In this document: positions 52,635 to 62,896 of the stretch, piece by piece | How positions within the stretch are numbered: position 1 is the first letter of the stretch | Layout of the letters: every line of letters starts with the position of its first letter | Assembly: GCA_009993955.1 (NCBI GenBank) | Contig: JAACSL010000011.1 | Coordinates: 56,882 to 120,881, forward strand | Reading direction: 5' to 3' | Length of the DNA: 64,000 nt | From: Paraglaciecola sp. | GTDB taxonomy: Bacteria > Pseudomonadota > Gammaproteobacteria > Enterobacterales > Alteromonadaceae | Position numbers and translations under genes: made by a program | Notes under the pieces: generated by a model | Databases searched by the model: none | The model's input: the letters and a program-made list of their open reading frames with translations, nothing else | Told to the model about the DNA's origin: nothing

Positions 52635-53945
52635 TCATAACTTCAGCATAAATACTTTTGAGTTGCGTTGAAAGTTGTAAAGTTTCTTCTTCTTGGGCGG
52701 CAAATCATCTAGGTTGGCCGGCATAAAACCTTGCTCCAAAAACCAATGAGCCGTCACCGTGGTTAATACAAAAATGCATTGCAGGTTTTGCTGTAGGGCT
52801 TGGTTTTTAATGGCATGTAATAAACGTTCACCGCGATTGCCACCGCGATAATCACTGTGTGTCGCAACACAGGCCAACTCACCCATGTTGTCTTCCGGAT
52901 AAGGGTACAAGGCAGCACATGAGATGATCATGCCGTCACGCGCTATCACGGTAAACTGCTCAATTTCACTTTCAAGACGCTCACGTGAACGTTTCACCAA
53001 AATACCTTTTTCTTCCAATGGATTAATAAGTTTGAGTATACCTCCCACATCTTCAATGTTAGCGGGACGCAGTTGTTCGTAAGAGCGTTGTGAAATCAGT
53101 GAACCGGCGCCATCCCGGGTGAACAGTTCTTGCAATAAGGCCCCATCTTGGCAATAGCTAACACAATGGCAGCGGCTAATACCAGACTCTAAACTAGCGG
53201 CAATAGCCTGCAATGAGAGCTTTTGTGGGGTGTAGTGGGGATCAGTGAGTAGGCCATACAACTGATCAATTTCAATATTGCGTAGCAGACGACCCTCATG
53301 GCTCAAAATGCCATCATTGGGACTAAATAAAATTAGCTTGTCGGCTTTCAAGGCAATGGCGGCATTCGTGGCCACATCTTCATGGCTGAGATTAAATACT
53401 TCACCAGTGGGTGAGTAACCCATGGGCGACAGTAATACGATTGAACCGTCATTCAGATGATCGTTGATACCGTTAACGTCAATACGTCTTACCAAGCCGG
53501 TATTTTCAAAATCCACTCCTTCACGCACGCCTATGGGCATAGCGACCACCAAATTACCTGAGCAGACGCGTATTTGTGAACCATGCATGGGTGAGTTGGC
53601 CAAACCCATGGTGAGTAGCGCTTCTACATGAGCGCGTACCGAGCCTGCCGCATCTTTGACACATTCCAAAGTTTGTTTGTCAGTAATGCGAATGTCGTTG
53701 TGAAAGCGCAGGGCTAACTGCCGTAGGGCGATTCGCTCATCAATTTGTGGTCGAGCGCCGTGTACTAACACTAAACGCACGCCCAAACTATTAAGTAGTG
53801 CAATATCATGAATGATATTGGCAAAATTACTGTCTTCAATGGCCTCACCACCAAACATCAACACAAAGGTTTTACCCCGATGCGCGTTAATGTAGGGCGC
53901 TGAGTTACGAATCGTTTTTACACTGTCGATATGCGAGACGACCAC
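52635..53945 (-). CDS. argA: N-acetylglutamate synthase
   Basis: A 436-residue classical ArgA starting at GTG with AGGA eight bases upstream. An amino-acid-kinase domain (about 25-290; FVLMFGGEAI, LVLVHGARPQID) is joined to a GNAT domain (about 300-436; ACVATHSDYRGGNRGERLL). The kinase domain binds arginine for feedback control. It is the last gene of the arg operon, 15 bp after argH. In some marine gammaproteobacteria an ArgA-like acetyltransferase is fused to ArgH; here the two are adjacent but separate. Confidence 0.95.
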   Translation of the reverse strand: MVVSHIDSVKTIRNSAPYINAHRGKTFVLMFGGEAIEDSNFANIIHDIALLNSLGVRLVLVHGARPQIDERIALRQLALRFHNDIRITDKQTLECVKDAAGSVRAHVEALLTMGLANSPMHGSQIRVCSGNLVVAMPIGVREGVDFENTGLVRRIDVNGINDHLNDGSIVLLSPMGYSPTGEVFNLSHEDVATNAAIALKADKLILFSPNDGILSHEGRLLRNIEIDQLYGLLTDPHYTPQKLSLQAIAASLESGISRCHCVSYCQDGALLQELFTRDGAGSLISQRSYEQLRPANIEDVGGILKLINPLEEKGILVKRSRERLESEIEQFTVIARDGMIISCAALYPYPEDNMGELACVATHSDYRGGNRGERLLHAIKNQALQQNLQCIFVLTTVTAHWFLEQGFMPANLDDLPPKKKKLYNFQRNSKVFMLKL

Positions 53946-53960
53946 AAAAAATATCCTTTG

Positions 53961-55343
53961 TTAAGCGGGTAAACCAAACTCGGCAATCGCCGCGTCTAGG
54001 GCTTTTGCAACGGGCGCAGCCCCTGTACCACCTAAAATGGCGCGTTTATCTACTAGGTACTCAAGTTGCAAAATGGCATAAACATCATCATTTATGAGTG
54101 GTGAAAAAACTTGTAACTCACCGAGACTCAGTTCTTCTATGGCTTTGCGCTGGGCGAGTGCTGCCAACACTACCTGTCCCGACACATCGTGAGCGGTACG
54201 AAAGGGCATGCCTTTGGCCACAAGGTAGTCGGCTAATTCTGTGGAATTCGCGTAACCTTCTCGCGCCGCTTTGGCACAGCGCGTGGCATCAAGTTTAATA
54301 GTATCGATTACTTCGGCGGCAATACACAGGCAGATGTGCCAGGTCGTGATTGCATCAAATAGGCCTTCTTTATCTTCTTGCATGTCTTTGTTGTACGCCA
54401 AGGGCAAGCCTTTCATGGTAACTAACATGCCTTGCAGGCTACCAAACACGCGGCCACATTTGCCGCGGATCAATTCAAGGGCATCTGGGTTTTTCTTCTG
54501 TGGCATTAATGAAGAGCCCGAGGTGACTTGGTCACCCAAGGTGATAAACCCTGCTTCACCACTGTTAAAGAAGATTAAATCTTCAGCCATGCGAGATAAA
54601 TGCATCATGCTGGTGCTTGCCGCAAACAAGGTTTCCAAGACGTAGTCACGGTCAGAAACTGCGTCTAGGCTATTTAAGCAAGGGCTCGTAAAACCAAGTT
54701 GTTCCGCAATTTTTTGTCGATCTACTGGGTAAACGGTACCCGCTAACGCACCACTGCCCAAGGGGCACTGATTAAGGCGTGTACTTAGATCGTGCAGACG
54801 GCTTACATCACGTTTAAACATCTCTACATACGCTAAGCACCAATGAGGATAACGCACGGGCTGAGCGCGTTGCAGATGTGTATAGCCAGGTAAAATAACA
54901 CCTTGATTGTGTTTAGCCGTGGCTAATAGCGATTGGATCACCTTATGTAAGTCTCCACTGAGTAAAGCCACATGTTCACGACACCACAAACGAAAATCGG
55001 TGGCTACTTGATCGTTGCGACTGCGCCCCGTGTGCAATTTGCGGCCAATGTCACCCAGTTGTTCAATCAAGGCTGCTTCAACAAAACTGTGAATGTCTTC
55101 CGCAGGGCTGTCAGCAAAATCCAATTCACCCGCTTCTGCTTTTGTTAATAACGCATTGAGGGCGCGTTCCAATTGTTGTTGCTCATCTTGGCTCAGCACC
55201 CCAGCCTGACAAATAGCCCGTGACCAGACAATCGAGCCACGGATATCTTGGCTAGCCAATGCACGATCAAAGGGAAAGGAATCGTTGACGCGTCTGAACA
55301 TCGCACTGCTGCCATCTTTAAAACGACCGCCCCACAAACTCAT
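53961..55343 (-). CDS. argH: Argininosuccinate lyase
   Basis: A 460-residue fumarase-superfamily enzyme starting [16 protein letters not shown], with [17 protein letters not shown] and the signature [16 protein letters not shown] containing the catalytic Ser. It yields arginine and fumarate. Its first base overlaps the last of argG. There is no C-terminal acetyltransferase extension. Confidence 0.96.
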   Translation of the reverse strand: MSLWGGRFKDGSSAMFRRVNDSFPFDRALASQDIRGSIVWSRAICQAGVLSQDEQQQLERALNALLTKAEAGELDFADSPAEDIHSFVEAALIEQLGDIGRKLHTGRSRNDQVATDFRLWCREHVALLSGDLHKVIQSLLATAKHNQGVILPGYTHLQRAQPVRYPHWCLAYVEMFKRDVSRLHDLSTRLNQCPLGSGALAGTVYPVDRQKIAEQLGFTSPCLNSLDAVSDRDYVLETLFAASTSMMHLSRMAEDLIFFNSGEAGFITLGDQVTSGSSLMPQKKNPDALELIRGKCGRVFGSLQGMLVTMKGLPLAYNKDMQEDKEGLFDAITTWHICLCIAAEVIDTIKLDATRCAKAAREGYANSTELADYLVAKGMPFRTAHDVSGQVVLAALAQRKAIEELSLGELQVFSPLINDDVYAILQLEYLVDKRAILGGTGAAPVAKALDAAIAEFGLPA

Positions 55344-56584
55344 TAGGCTTTACCTGCTTCTTTGAGCCCACGGGCTTTTTGATTCAAGGTAGCAATACGA
55401 CTAGACAAACTGTACAAGCGAATGAAACCTTCTGCGTGGCTTTGGTCATACACATCATCTGCACCAAAGGTCGCAAAATCTTCAGAATACAAACTATTGG
55501 GTGAACGACGTTGCACCACGGTAGCCTGACCTTTATACAGTTTGACCACGATGTCGCCGGTGACTTTTTGGGCAAAACTGGCTGCACCAGCAAGGAGGGC
55601 ATCGTTGAGTGGGGTAAACCAGCGACCATCGTACATTACATGGGAAAACTCTAAGCCGATCTGCTCACGATATTTGAGGGCTGCCTTATCTAATACTAAG
55701 GTTTCTAGCGCTTTGTAGGCGGCAACAATCACGGTGCCTCCCGGTGTTTCATAACAGCCACGCGACTTCATGCCCACCAAACGGTTTTCAACGATATCGA
55801 TGCGCCCCACACCATGCGGGGCGGCAATACTATTGAGTTTCATCACCGCAGCATAGGGGCTCAATGTCTCACCGTTCACCGCGATTAATTTGCCCTGCTC
55901 AAAACTCAACATCACTCGCTCAGCTTGATTGGGCGCATCCTCTGGATCACAGGTTAAGGTCCAGACTTGTTTGCAGGGTTCACACCAAGGATCTTCTAAC
56001 TCGCCGCCTTCATGAGAGATGTGCCAAGCATTGGCGTCACGGCTGTAAATTTTGGTGGCTGAGGCACTGGTTTTAATGTCGCGTGCTGCCAAGTAGGCTA
56101 GCAGATCTTCACGCGAGACCATGTCCCATTCACGCCACGGTGCAATCACCGTGAGTTCTGGGGCTAGGGCGGCAAATGTGCCTTCAAACCGCACTTGGTC
56201 ATTACCTTTACCGGTACAACCATGGCATAAGGCATCGGCGCCTATTTTTAGGGCTAGTTCAACTTGGGCTTTGGCAATAATCGGTCTGGCCATTGAAGTA
56301 CCCAACAAATATTGCCCTTCGTAGACTGCACCGGTGGTGATGGTGGGGAAAACATAATCAGCAATAAAGGCTTCTTTTAAATCAGCGATGTAACATTCGC
56401 TTGCGCCGGTTTTAAGGGCTTTCTCGCGCAGGCCGATTAATTCTTCTTCTCCTTGACCAATATCAGCCGCAAAAGCAATGACTTCGCAGCCGGGATAGTT
56501 TTCTTTTAGCCACGGGATAATGGCCGAGGTATCCAAACCACCTGAATAAGCGAGTACTACTTTTTTAATTTGTTTTTTAGCCAT
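55343..56584 (-). CDS. argG: Argininosuccinate synthase
   Basis: A 413-residue enzyme with the ATP-binding P-loop [13 protein letters not shown] near the N-terminus and [15 protein letters not shown] for citrulline and aspartate. It joins citrulline and aspartate using ATP. A 47-bp gap follows argF. Confidence 0.96.
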   Translation of the reverse strand: MAKKQIKKVVLAYSGGLDTSAIIPWLKENYPGCEVIAFAADIGQGEEELIGLREKALKTGASECYIADLKEAFIADYVFPTITTGAVYEGQYLLGTSMARPIIAKAQVELALKIGADALCHGCTGKGNDQVRFEGTFAALAPELTVIAPWREWDMVSREDLLAYLAARDIKTSASATKIYSRDANAWHISHEGGELEDPWCEPCKQVWTLTCDPEDAPNQAERVMLSFEQGKLIAVNGETLSPYAAVMKLNSIAAPHGVGRIDIVENRLVGMKSRGCYETPGGTVIVAAYKALETLVLDKAALKYREQIGLEFSHVMYDGRWFTPLNDALLAGAASFAQKVTGDIVVKLYKGQATVVQRRSPNSLYSEDFATFGADDVYDQSHAEGFIRLYSLSSRIATLNQKARGLKEAGKA

Positions 56585-56631
56585 GATCGTTTCCCGTTTG
56601 ACAATGTTGAAGAATGAATTTGTGTTATAGC

Positions 56632-57561
56632 TTATAGCTGAGCTTTAAAATTTTTGGCTAACAAGCTGACTAGTATGGCATTTTGGCCATGCATACGGTT
56701 TTCTGCTTGTTGCATTAATAAGGATTTGTCGCTGTCAATTAATGCCCCGCTGATTTCCAAATCACGATGGGCTGGTTGGCAGTGCATTACATAATCAGCC
56801 CCGGTTCTGCTCATTAAGTTTTCATTAATGGCATAGGCGGCAAAGGTATCTTTTATCTGTTCCAAGGGGGTACTGTCGCCCATAGAAATCCACGTATCGG
56901 TATAGAGCACATGGGCGCCAATCGCGGCATTTGGATCATGGCTTAAGGTTAACTTACCACCAAACTGCGCGGCACGTTGCTTACTTAAGGCCACAATTTC
57001 TTGATCTACTTCGTAGCCTTTAGGGCTGACCACAATCACTTCACAACCTAAGGCAACCCCCACCAACATTAATGAGTGGGTTACATTATTGCCATCGCCA
57101 AGGTAGGCCAGTTTGACTTTACTCAGATCAGCATAACGTTCACGGATCGTCAGAAAATCAGCCAAAGCTTGGCAAGGATGATAGCGGTCACACAGGGCAT
57201 TGATCACCGGCACCTTAGCCGCAGAAGCTAAGGTTTCTAGGGTGCTGTGGGCAAAAACTCGAGCAACAATGGCATCGGCCCAGCACGCTAAGTTGGCACC
57301 CATGTCTTTGGTATCTTCACGTCCCACCAATTTGTTCGATTGGCTATCTAAATAAACCATGTGGCCACCCAACTTATGGATGCCAATGTCAAAACTCACT
57401 CGGGTGCGTAGCGAAGGTTTTTCAAATAAGGCTACCACGCTGAGTCCGTCTAGGGCTGAGCGATACGCATGGGGATGTGCCTTTATTTGCATGGCTAGTG
57501 TTAGCAATGCCTCCAATTCTGAGCGAGTCCAGTCCTTGAAAGACAGTAAATCCTTCTTCAT
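56632..57561 (-). CDS. argF: Ornithine carbamoyltransferase
   Basis: A 309-residue carbamoyltransferase. The carbamoyl-phosphate motif is [12 protein letters not shown] (with S-x-R-T), followed by [14 protein letters not shown] and the ornithine-side [11 protein letters not shown]. It converts ornithine and carbamoyl phosphate to citrulline. The argB-argF gap is 45 bp. Confidence 0.95.
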   Translation of the reverse strand: MKKDLLSFKDWTRSELEALLTLAMQIKAHPHAYRSALDGLSVVALFEKPSLRTRVSFDIGIHKLGGHMVYLDSQSNKLVGREDTKDMGANLACWADAIVARVFAHSTLETLASAAKVPVINALCDRYHPCQALADFLTIRERYADLSKVKLAYLGDGNNVTHSLMLVGVALGCEVIVVSPKGYEVDQEIVALSKQRAAQFGGKLTLSHDPNAAIGAHVLYTDTWISMGDSTPLEQIKDTFAAYAINENLMSRTGADYVMHCQPAHRDLEISGALIDSDKSLLMQQAENRMHGQNAILVSLLAKNFKAQL

Positions 57562-57606
57562 CTATTCACCTGTATAATTTTTTACGAAAGAAAAAACAGC
57601 AATAAG

Positions 57607-58383
57607 TCATGGGGCTATCTGTGTACCTACCGCTTCATTGTTTAGGAAACCTAACAGTTTAGGCGCTGATTTCCAACTAGCGATCGTGACACTGCGGCCC
57701 AAACTTTGCGCGGCTGCCAGTGCGGCTTCCACCTTGACAATCATACCGTCACGGATCACGCCACTGGCAATCAATTGCTTAATGTGGTGGCTATCTAAGT
57801 GGGGGAGTAGCACTTTATTGGCATCTAACACACCGGGCACATCAGACAATAAAATCAGTTCTGCATTTAATAATTGCGCGATAACCGTGGCCGCCTGATC
57901 AGCATTCACATTTAACAACAAACCTTGCGCGTCGGCGCCAATAGAACTGACAATCGGTAACATGTCATTACTTACTAATAATTTGAGTAGATTCGGATCC
58001 CCGGCCACCACCGAACCGACGCGTCCTAGGGCTGGGTTGAGCACTTGCCCTTGACACATGTTTCCATCTGCGAGGCTCAGCCCTACCGGATTTAACCCTG
58101 CTCGAATGGCTAAACCACACAATTGTTTGTTGGCAGTCCCGGCTAATGCACCGGCAATATAAGCCATGTGTTCGGGTGGAGTGACCCGTAAACCATTGAC
58201 CTTTTGACTGGTCAATTGCAGAGCACTGAGTAAATCTTCCACCATTGGACCACCACCGTGCACCAACACCACACACAAGCTTTGTTGCAGCACTTTAATG
58301 GTTTGCAGTAAGTCGAGGGCTAATTCATCGGCCTGCATGAAGGCTCCACCCACTTTGATCACCAGTGTTTGCATCTGTCTCAC
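57607..58383 (-). CDS. argB: Acetylglutamate kinase
   Basis: A 258-residue amino-acid kinase with VIKVGGAFMQ, VLVHGGGPMVEDLL and NVNADQAATVIA. It phosphorylates N-acetylglutamate. At this length it lacks the N-terminal helix of arginine-sensitive ArgB enzymes, which agrees with feedback control acting on ArgA instead. It overlaps argC by four bases. Confidence 0.95.
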   Translation of the reverse strand: MRQMQTLVIKVGGAFMQADELALDLLQTIKVLQQSLCVVLVHGGGPMVEDLLSALQLTSQKVNGLRVTPPEHMAYIAGALAGTANKQLCGLAIRAGLNPVGLSLADGNMCQGQVLNPALGRVGSVVAGDPNLLKLLVSNDMLPIVSSIGADAQGLLLNVNADQAATVIAQLLNAELILLSDVPGVLDANKVLLPHLDSHHIKQLIASGVIRDGMIVKVEAALAAAQSLGRSVTIASWKSAPKLLGFLNNEAVGTQIAP

Positions 58384-59399
58384 TCCACCAAACCTAATTC
58401 ACTTGCAAAACCAAAACGTAAATTGGCACATTGCACCGCCTGTGACGCAGCACCTTTGAGCAAATTATCGATGGCACTGCTGATCACCAAGTAGCCACTT
58501 ACGGGGTCGAATTTCCAATGTAAGTCACAGTATGGGCTATTGGCCACTTCGTCGATCTTAGGCCAAGTGTTGCGCAGTCGCACAATGGGGTTATTAAGAT
58601 AACAATCTTGGTAAGTTTGGCTGACTTGCTCAGCCCCAACATTCGCTACTAATTTCACGGTGATGGTGGCCAAGATACCACGCTTAAAATTACCTAAGTG
58701 GGGGGTGAAAATCACCTCTGTACCTAAATAAGCACTGATTTCTGGCTGGTGTCTATGCCCCAGCACACCATAGGCTTGCAAGCTCACTTCACAAAAACTG
58801 CTGCCCAAAGCAGCTTTGCGACCTGCACCCGATACCCCTGACACTGCATTAATGATGGGGCGCATGCTCGGGTCAAGTAAAGCGGCTTGTTGTAAAGGCT
58901 TAAGAGCGGTGAGCGCAGCCGTGGGATAACAACCGGGAACGGCAATAATATTGGCGTTGGCCAGCGCCTGTTGATGCCAGTCGGCTAAGCCATACACAGC
59001 TTGTTCTAATGCCGCTGATTGTTGATGTGCAAAACCATAATATTCGGCAAAGACAGCCTTGTCTTGTAAACGAAAAGCGCCAGATAAATCTAATACCACC
59101 GCTTTTCCGCTGCTGAGTTTATCCATCCAATCATGACTGGCTTCATGAGGCGTAGCGAGAAAAATCACATCCAAAGCGTGGGCAAGGGCCGGCATGGCTG
59201 ACTCGTCAAGGGGCATGAGTGGCAAATCAATGCGCCCCCACAGAAAACCGTGTAAATCCGCCAAATTTTTGTGGGCGTCTTGGCTGTTGTGAGACACGTA
59301 CAGTGCACTAAGCTCAAACTGGCTGTGTTTGTGCAGTAACAACGCTAACTCTGCGCCGGTGTAGCCACTGGCACCAATAATACAACATTTAAACATCAA
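58380..59399 (-). CDS. argC: N-acetyl-gamma-glutamyl-phosphate reductase
   Basis: A 339-residue reductase with NADP-binding GASGYTGAELALLL, the active-site cysteine in VPGCYPTAALTALKP, and SGVSGAGRKA. It is the first gene of argC-argB-argF-argG-argH-argA and is divergent from argE across a 329-bp gap. Confidence 0.95.
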   Translation of the reverse strand: MMFKCCIIGASGYTGAELALLLHKHSQFELSALYVSHNSQDAHKNLADLHGFLWGRIDLPLMPLDESAMPALAHALDVIFLATPHEASHDWMDKLSSGKAVVLDLSGAFRLQDKAVFAEYYGFAHQQSAALEQAVYGLADWHQQALANANIIAVPGCYPTAALTALKPLQQAALLDPSMRPIINAVSGVSGAGRKAALGSSFCEVSLQAYGVLGHRHQPEISAYLGTEVIFTPHLGNFKRGILATITVKLVANVGAEQVSQTYQDCYLNNPIVRLRNTWPKIDEVANSPYCDLHWKFDPVSGYLVISSAIDNLLKGAASQAVQCANLRFGFASELGLVE

Positions 59400-59443
59400 T
59401 AACGCTCGCTTAACTGTTTAATGATCATAAGCTTAGCTTACGA

Positions 59444-59457
59444 TTAAGAATATTTGA
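59444..59457. promoter_or_regulatory. Weak ARG-box-like site upstream of argC
   Basis: TTAAGAATATTTGA fits the pattern TNAATWWWWATTNA at 10 of 12 informative positions. It is 45 bp before the argC start and lies downstream of the hairpin terminator, which suggests a separate argC promoter. Confidence 0.35.
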
Positions 59458-59467
59458 TGAAACAAAA

Positions 59468-59513
59468 AATCACCCCTAAGCATTAAGGTTGTTTCCTAAT
59501 GCTTAGGAGTGCG
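59468..59513 (-). terminator. Strong minus-strand intrinsic terminator upstream of argC
   Basis: Read on the minus strand, CACTCCTAAGCATTA pairs with TAATGCTTAGGGGTG (one G-T pair, 15 bp, 9-11 base loop) and is followed by ATTTTTTG. It points towards argC, whose ATG is 69 bp further on. No protein gene precedes it on this strand before argE, so it must end a leader, an attenuated arg transcript or a small RNA. Confidence 0.8.
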
Positions 59514-59703
59514 CTATACGCTTTCAGCCCTCGACGCGAGTCGATACTACATGCTGGCGAAGCTAGGCAGGGAAATTTTCTGTGAATGAATAATCTGCAT
59601 GTACGTATTAAACCAAATTAAGTTAAAGTAGTGAGGACTTGAGCGTTACGCTCTTTCCAGTTGCTAATAGCATGACACGCAATAAATAGTTATGCAATTA
59701 ATG

Positions 59704-59717
59704 TGAATAAATATTTC
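59704..59717. promoter_or_regulatory. ARG box upstream of argE
   Basis: TGAATAAATATTTC, read on the other strand, fits the ArgR half-site pattern at all but one defined position. It ends 11 bp before the argE ATG. An adjacent weaker box (59688-59701, right half ATTAA) may complete the usual pair. ArgR itself is not encoded in the window. Confidence 0.55.
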
Positions 59718-59728
59718 TCAGGATTGTT

Positions 59729-60874
59729 ATGCTTCATCAGTCTTTCTTAGAACATTATGCTCAAATCATAAGTACTTCATCTATTAGCGCTTTTGATGAA
59801 AAAATAGACAAATCTAATCGGCCAATTATTGATCTATTGGCAGGGTGGTTGGCAGATTTTGGTTTTTCAATAACTATTCAATCTGTGCCCCATACCAACA
59901 ACAAATTCAATCTGCTGGCCAAATTGGGCTCCGGCGAGGGTGGCTTGTTGTTATGTGGTCATTCAGACACGGTTCCCTTTGACGAAGGAAGGTGGCAATC
60001 AGACCCGTTTACCCTCACTGAGCGCGACGGCAAGTTGTTTGGTTTGGGCACGTGTGACATGAAAGGTTTTTTTGCTTTTATTCTAGAAGCCCTGCAAACA
60101 TTGCCTTTAAATAAACTTAAAAAACCCCTTTATATTCTGGCCAGCGCCGACGAAGAGACTTCCATGGCTGGGGCACGCTTTTTTGTCGAACAGCAGCTGA
60201 TCAAACCCGACATGGCCTTAATTGGTGAACCTACAGAATTGGTGCCTATTTACAAACACAAGGGGCACATTGCGCAAAGTTTGAATATACGTGGTCAGGC
60301 TGGGCATAGCAGTGATCCGGCCAAAGGTGTGAATGCCATTGAAATTATGTATCAAGCTATCGGCCAATTATTAGATCTGCAATCCTCATTGCGCGAAAAG
60401 TATAAAGATGAAGCATTCAGTGTGCCGCATGTCACGATGAATTTAGGGCACATCCACGGTGGTGACGGTGAAAATCGTATATGTGGGCAATGTTTATTGA
60501 ACTTTGATTTGCGTGCGGTACCCGCGTTGTCTGACCAAGAAGCCTTGGCCATGATTGACGCAGCACTGGCTCCTGTTAGAGATCGTTTCCCGAATCGTTT
60601 GAGTTTAGATTTGATGTACCCAACGGCCCCAGCTTTCGCCTGTAAAGACGAGCAAAATATTATTGAACTCGCAGAAAAGTTAACGGGCAAACCTGCCAAA
60701 AGTGCCAACTATGCAACGGAAGCGCCTTTTATCAATCATTTAGGCTGTGATACCTTAGTACTTGGACCAGGCAGTATTAATCAGGCACACCAACCAGACG
60801 AGTTTATGTCGCTAACTTACGTGGACCCCACCGTCAGCGTGTTGCGTCAATTTATTCAGCATGTTTGTTTGTAA
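59729..60874 (+). CDS. argE: Acetylornithine deacetylase
   Basis: A 381-residue M20-family zinc hydrolase: metal ligands in LLCGHSDTVPFD and FGLGTCDMKGFFAF, the catalytic ADEETSMAGA, and GEPTELVPIYKHKGH. It removes acetate from N-acetylornithine. The linear ArgA/ArgE route seems to be used, since no argJ is present in the cluster. Confidence 0.95.
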   Translation: MLHQSFLEHYAQIISTSSISAFDEKIDKSNRPIIDLLAGWLADFGFSITIQSVPHTNNKFNLLAKLGSGEGGLLLCGHSDTVPFDEGRWQSDPFTLTERDGKLFGLGTCDMKGFFAFILEALQTLPLNKLKKPLYILASADEETSMAGARFFVEQQLIKPDMALIGEPTELVPIYKHKGHIAQSLNIRGQAGHSSDPAKGVNAIEIMYQAIGQLLDLQSSLREKYKDEAFSVPHVTMNLGHIHGGDGENRICGQCLLNFDLRAVPALSDQEALAMIDAALAPVRDRFPNRLSLDLMYPTAPAFACKDEQNIIELAEKLTGKPAKSANYATEAPFINHLGCDTLVLGPGSINQAHQPDEFMSLTYVDPTVSVLRQFIQHVCL

Positions 60875-61007
60875 TTGCAGTTACCCCCTTATTGTGACGT
60901 GTAACTGAGTATTGATGCCGATCACTGAGGCGTTGGTATAGACAGGGAGTAGGCACATTTTAGAGCAGCAAAGTAAGGTAGAGATTAAGTGCAGCGCTGA
61001 TTTTGAT

Positions 61008-62066
61008 TTGATTAGTTCTGCCAATGTTGCTCTGATTGTGCACATGTTAGCTTGGGCGGCACTGGTACTGGCTACAAATTGGTATAAAACACAAACTGTG
61101 TTGACCACGCAACTAACGTGGATCCTTGGCTCTGTATTGGTGCTGCGTTTTTTGTTAGGCAAACTTCACTCGCTATTTTTTAGCAATCTCACCCCAAGAT
61201 GGATGAGCCTGCATTACCTGCTTTTGTTGCTGAATACCTTATTTTGGTCACTACTGTTTGTATTGTCCTTGGTCGATGAAACCTTTTTACCCTTGCAACA
61301 GCCCTTGTTAATTACCATTGCTGTGGTTAGTTTTGGTGGGGTGTTTAGCCAGCGTGCTAAACGATGGGTGGCACAATGTTATGCCAGCATCATCATTTTA
61401 CCCGCGACTTTTGTTGCCTTTAGTCTGCCAGACAGCATGGTTTTAGGGCCAGTATTAGCTATGTTTTGGTGTTTGCTGATGTTTGGCAGTTATCAAGCAC
61501 ATGCTGATTATCGTCTGAATAAAAACCTTGAGCACGAACTAGCTCAGCACCAGCAGGCAATCTCGCTGTTACAAAATACCGATTCTTTGACCAAAATTTA
61601 TGACCGCCAGTACTTCACAGACTGTTTTGAATACCAATGGCAGTTAGCCATGCGCAATAACACCTGCATGGCGTTATTGTAGATCAACATCGATGATTTT
61701 AAACACGTGAATGAACGACACGGCGCAGCCTTTGGTGACGAATGTTTGATTGTTGTATCAGACTTGATCCGCAGCAGTGCAAAACGTAATACCGACATGG
61801 TGGTGCGCTACGGTGGCGCCGAATTTATGTTAATTCTACCCGACACTGAACCCATGGCGGCGCTAAAATTAGCTAAGGTAATTCGTCGGCACATCGAGGA
61901 ATTTACCGTCTCTTTTGCTGGAAAAAACGAAAAATTAACGGTGTGTATTGGTGTTGGTGTGGTGCAACCGCGTCAATTTTCATCACCCACCGTGCTGCTA
62001 CAAAAAGCCGAAATGGCGCTGTTTTCCGCGAAGCAAAAAGGTTCTAATTGCATCAAAGTTTTGTAA
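61008..62066 (+). pseudogene. Membrane-anchored GGDEF protein interrupted by an in-frame TAG
   Basis: The first part (61008-61682) has five to six membrane helices and the start of a GGDEF domain (NTDSLTKIYDRQYF). It ends at TAG (61680-61682) directly before INIDDFKHVNERHGAAFGDE, which continues in the same frame with the motif YGGAEF and runs to 62066. Only one base change separates the halves. The start is also unclear: TTG 61008 lacks a ribosome site, and the frame is open upstream to 60942, with an ATT at 60957 seven bases after GGAG. Even intact, GGAEF departs from the canonical GG[DE]EF. Probably a recent pseudogene; readthrough is unlikely but possible. Confidence 0.8.
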
Positions 62067-62126
62067 ACTAAGCCCAGTAACGTTCAGGCTTATCACCCTA
62101 AGTACCTTAATCAGAGAAAGCGTAGC

Positions 62127-62534
62127 ATGCAAAAAACCATTGCTTTAGTGGCACACGATCACAAAAAACCAGAACTGTTGGCATGGGCTGCGGCACACAA
62201 AAATGAACTGGCCAAACACAAGCTGGTTGCCACGGGGACCACCGGAGGTTTGGTAGCCAAACAACTTGCGCTACCAGTGCACTGTTTTAAAAGTGGGCCG
62301 TTGGGAGGCGATCAACAAATTGGTGCTTTGATTGCCGAAAAAAAACTGGACTGCCTGATCTTTTTTTGGGACCCCCTTAATCCAGCACCCCATGATCCAG
62401 ATGTGAAAGCATTACTGCGCTTATGCTCAGTATGGAATTTACCCGTTGCCTGTAATGTGGCCACTGCTGACATGTTGATTACCTCACCGTTGTTTTGGGA
62501 TGGGAGTTATCAAAGGGTGGTACCGGATCTTTAA
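62127..62534 (+). CDS. mgsA: Methylglyoxal synthase
   Basis: A 135-residue enzyme starting [14 protein letters not shown], with [15 protein letters not shown], the phosphate-site [11 protein letters not shown] and [20 protein letters not shown]. It turns dihydroxyacetone phosphate into methylglyoxal and phosphate, a bypass of lower glycolysis. It is slightly shorter than E. coli MgsA (152). No terminator is seen before the repeat-rich DNA that follows. Confidence 0.93.
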   Translation: MQKTIALVAHDHKKPELLAWAAAHKNELAKHKLVATGTTGGLVAKQLALPVHCFKSGPLGGDQQIGALIAEKKLDCLIFFWDPLNPAPHDPDVKALLRLCSVWNLPVACNVATADMLITSPLFWDGSYQRVVPDL

Positions 62535-62567
62535 GCAGCTATCGCTGGGTGATAAAGATAATGCACT

Positions 62568-62896
62568 GTGTGTACTACACACATGGCCTGCGGCCACTAA
62601 GATTAGCGCTGCGCGACACGGCATGCGCTAATGTTTACGCCATCCATGGCGGGTTTCAAACCACGTCCCGTGGCTCGCCCATACTTTTCTTCAACAGCTA
62701 AGAAAAGTAGGCACAAATTTTTATGGAAAAAATTTGAACATCCGCAGGATGACCCGAAGGCGGACGCCGCGCGGGTGAAATACATGGATGTATTTCATAA
62801 CAAAAGCCGCTCTCCAACCAACTTACTATGCCTATTTAATCCTCAACTTGCCGTGCCAACCGGAACGGAGAGTACATCCTTGTACTCACCTCTCCT
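62568..62896. repeat. Chain of nine consecutive inverted repeats (probable dispersed repeat element)
   Basis: About 330 bp in which short perfect palindromes follow one another: GTGTGTA-C-TACACAC (62568-62582), TGGCC/GGCCA (62584-62596), ATTAGCGC/GCGCTAAT (62602-62632), CGCCAT/ATGGCG (62638-62651), CCACG/CGTGG (62661-62673), ACTTTTCTT/AAGAAAAGT (62683-62708), CAAATTTTT/AAAAATTTG (62714-62736), TGAAATACAT/ATGTATTTCA (62776-62797) and AGTAC/GTACT (62871-62886). Open frames here look like by-products. I have the impression of similar hairpin chains in Shewanella- and Alteromonas-type genomes, but this is unchecked. Confidence 0.7.

Noticed and set aside
59582..59600. Additional ARG box (TGAATGAATAATCTGCAT)
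   Set aside because: Only about nine of twelve informative positions match; kept only as a possible half-site.
59531..59630. Arginine-rich leader peptide for classical attenuation of argC
   Set aside because: The 17-codon frame found upstream of the terminator has no arginine codons, so ribosome-based arginine attenuation is not supported.
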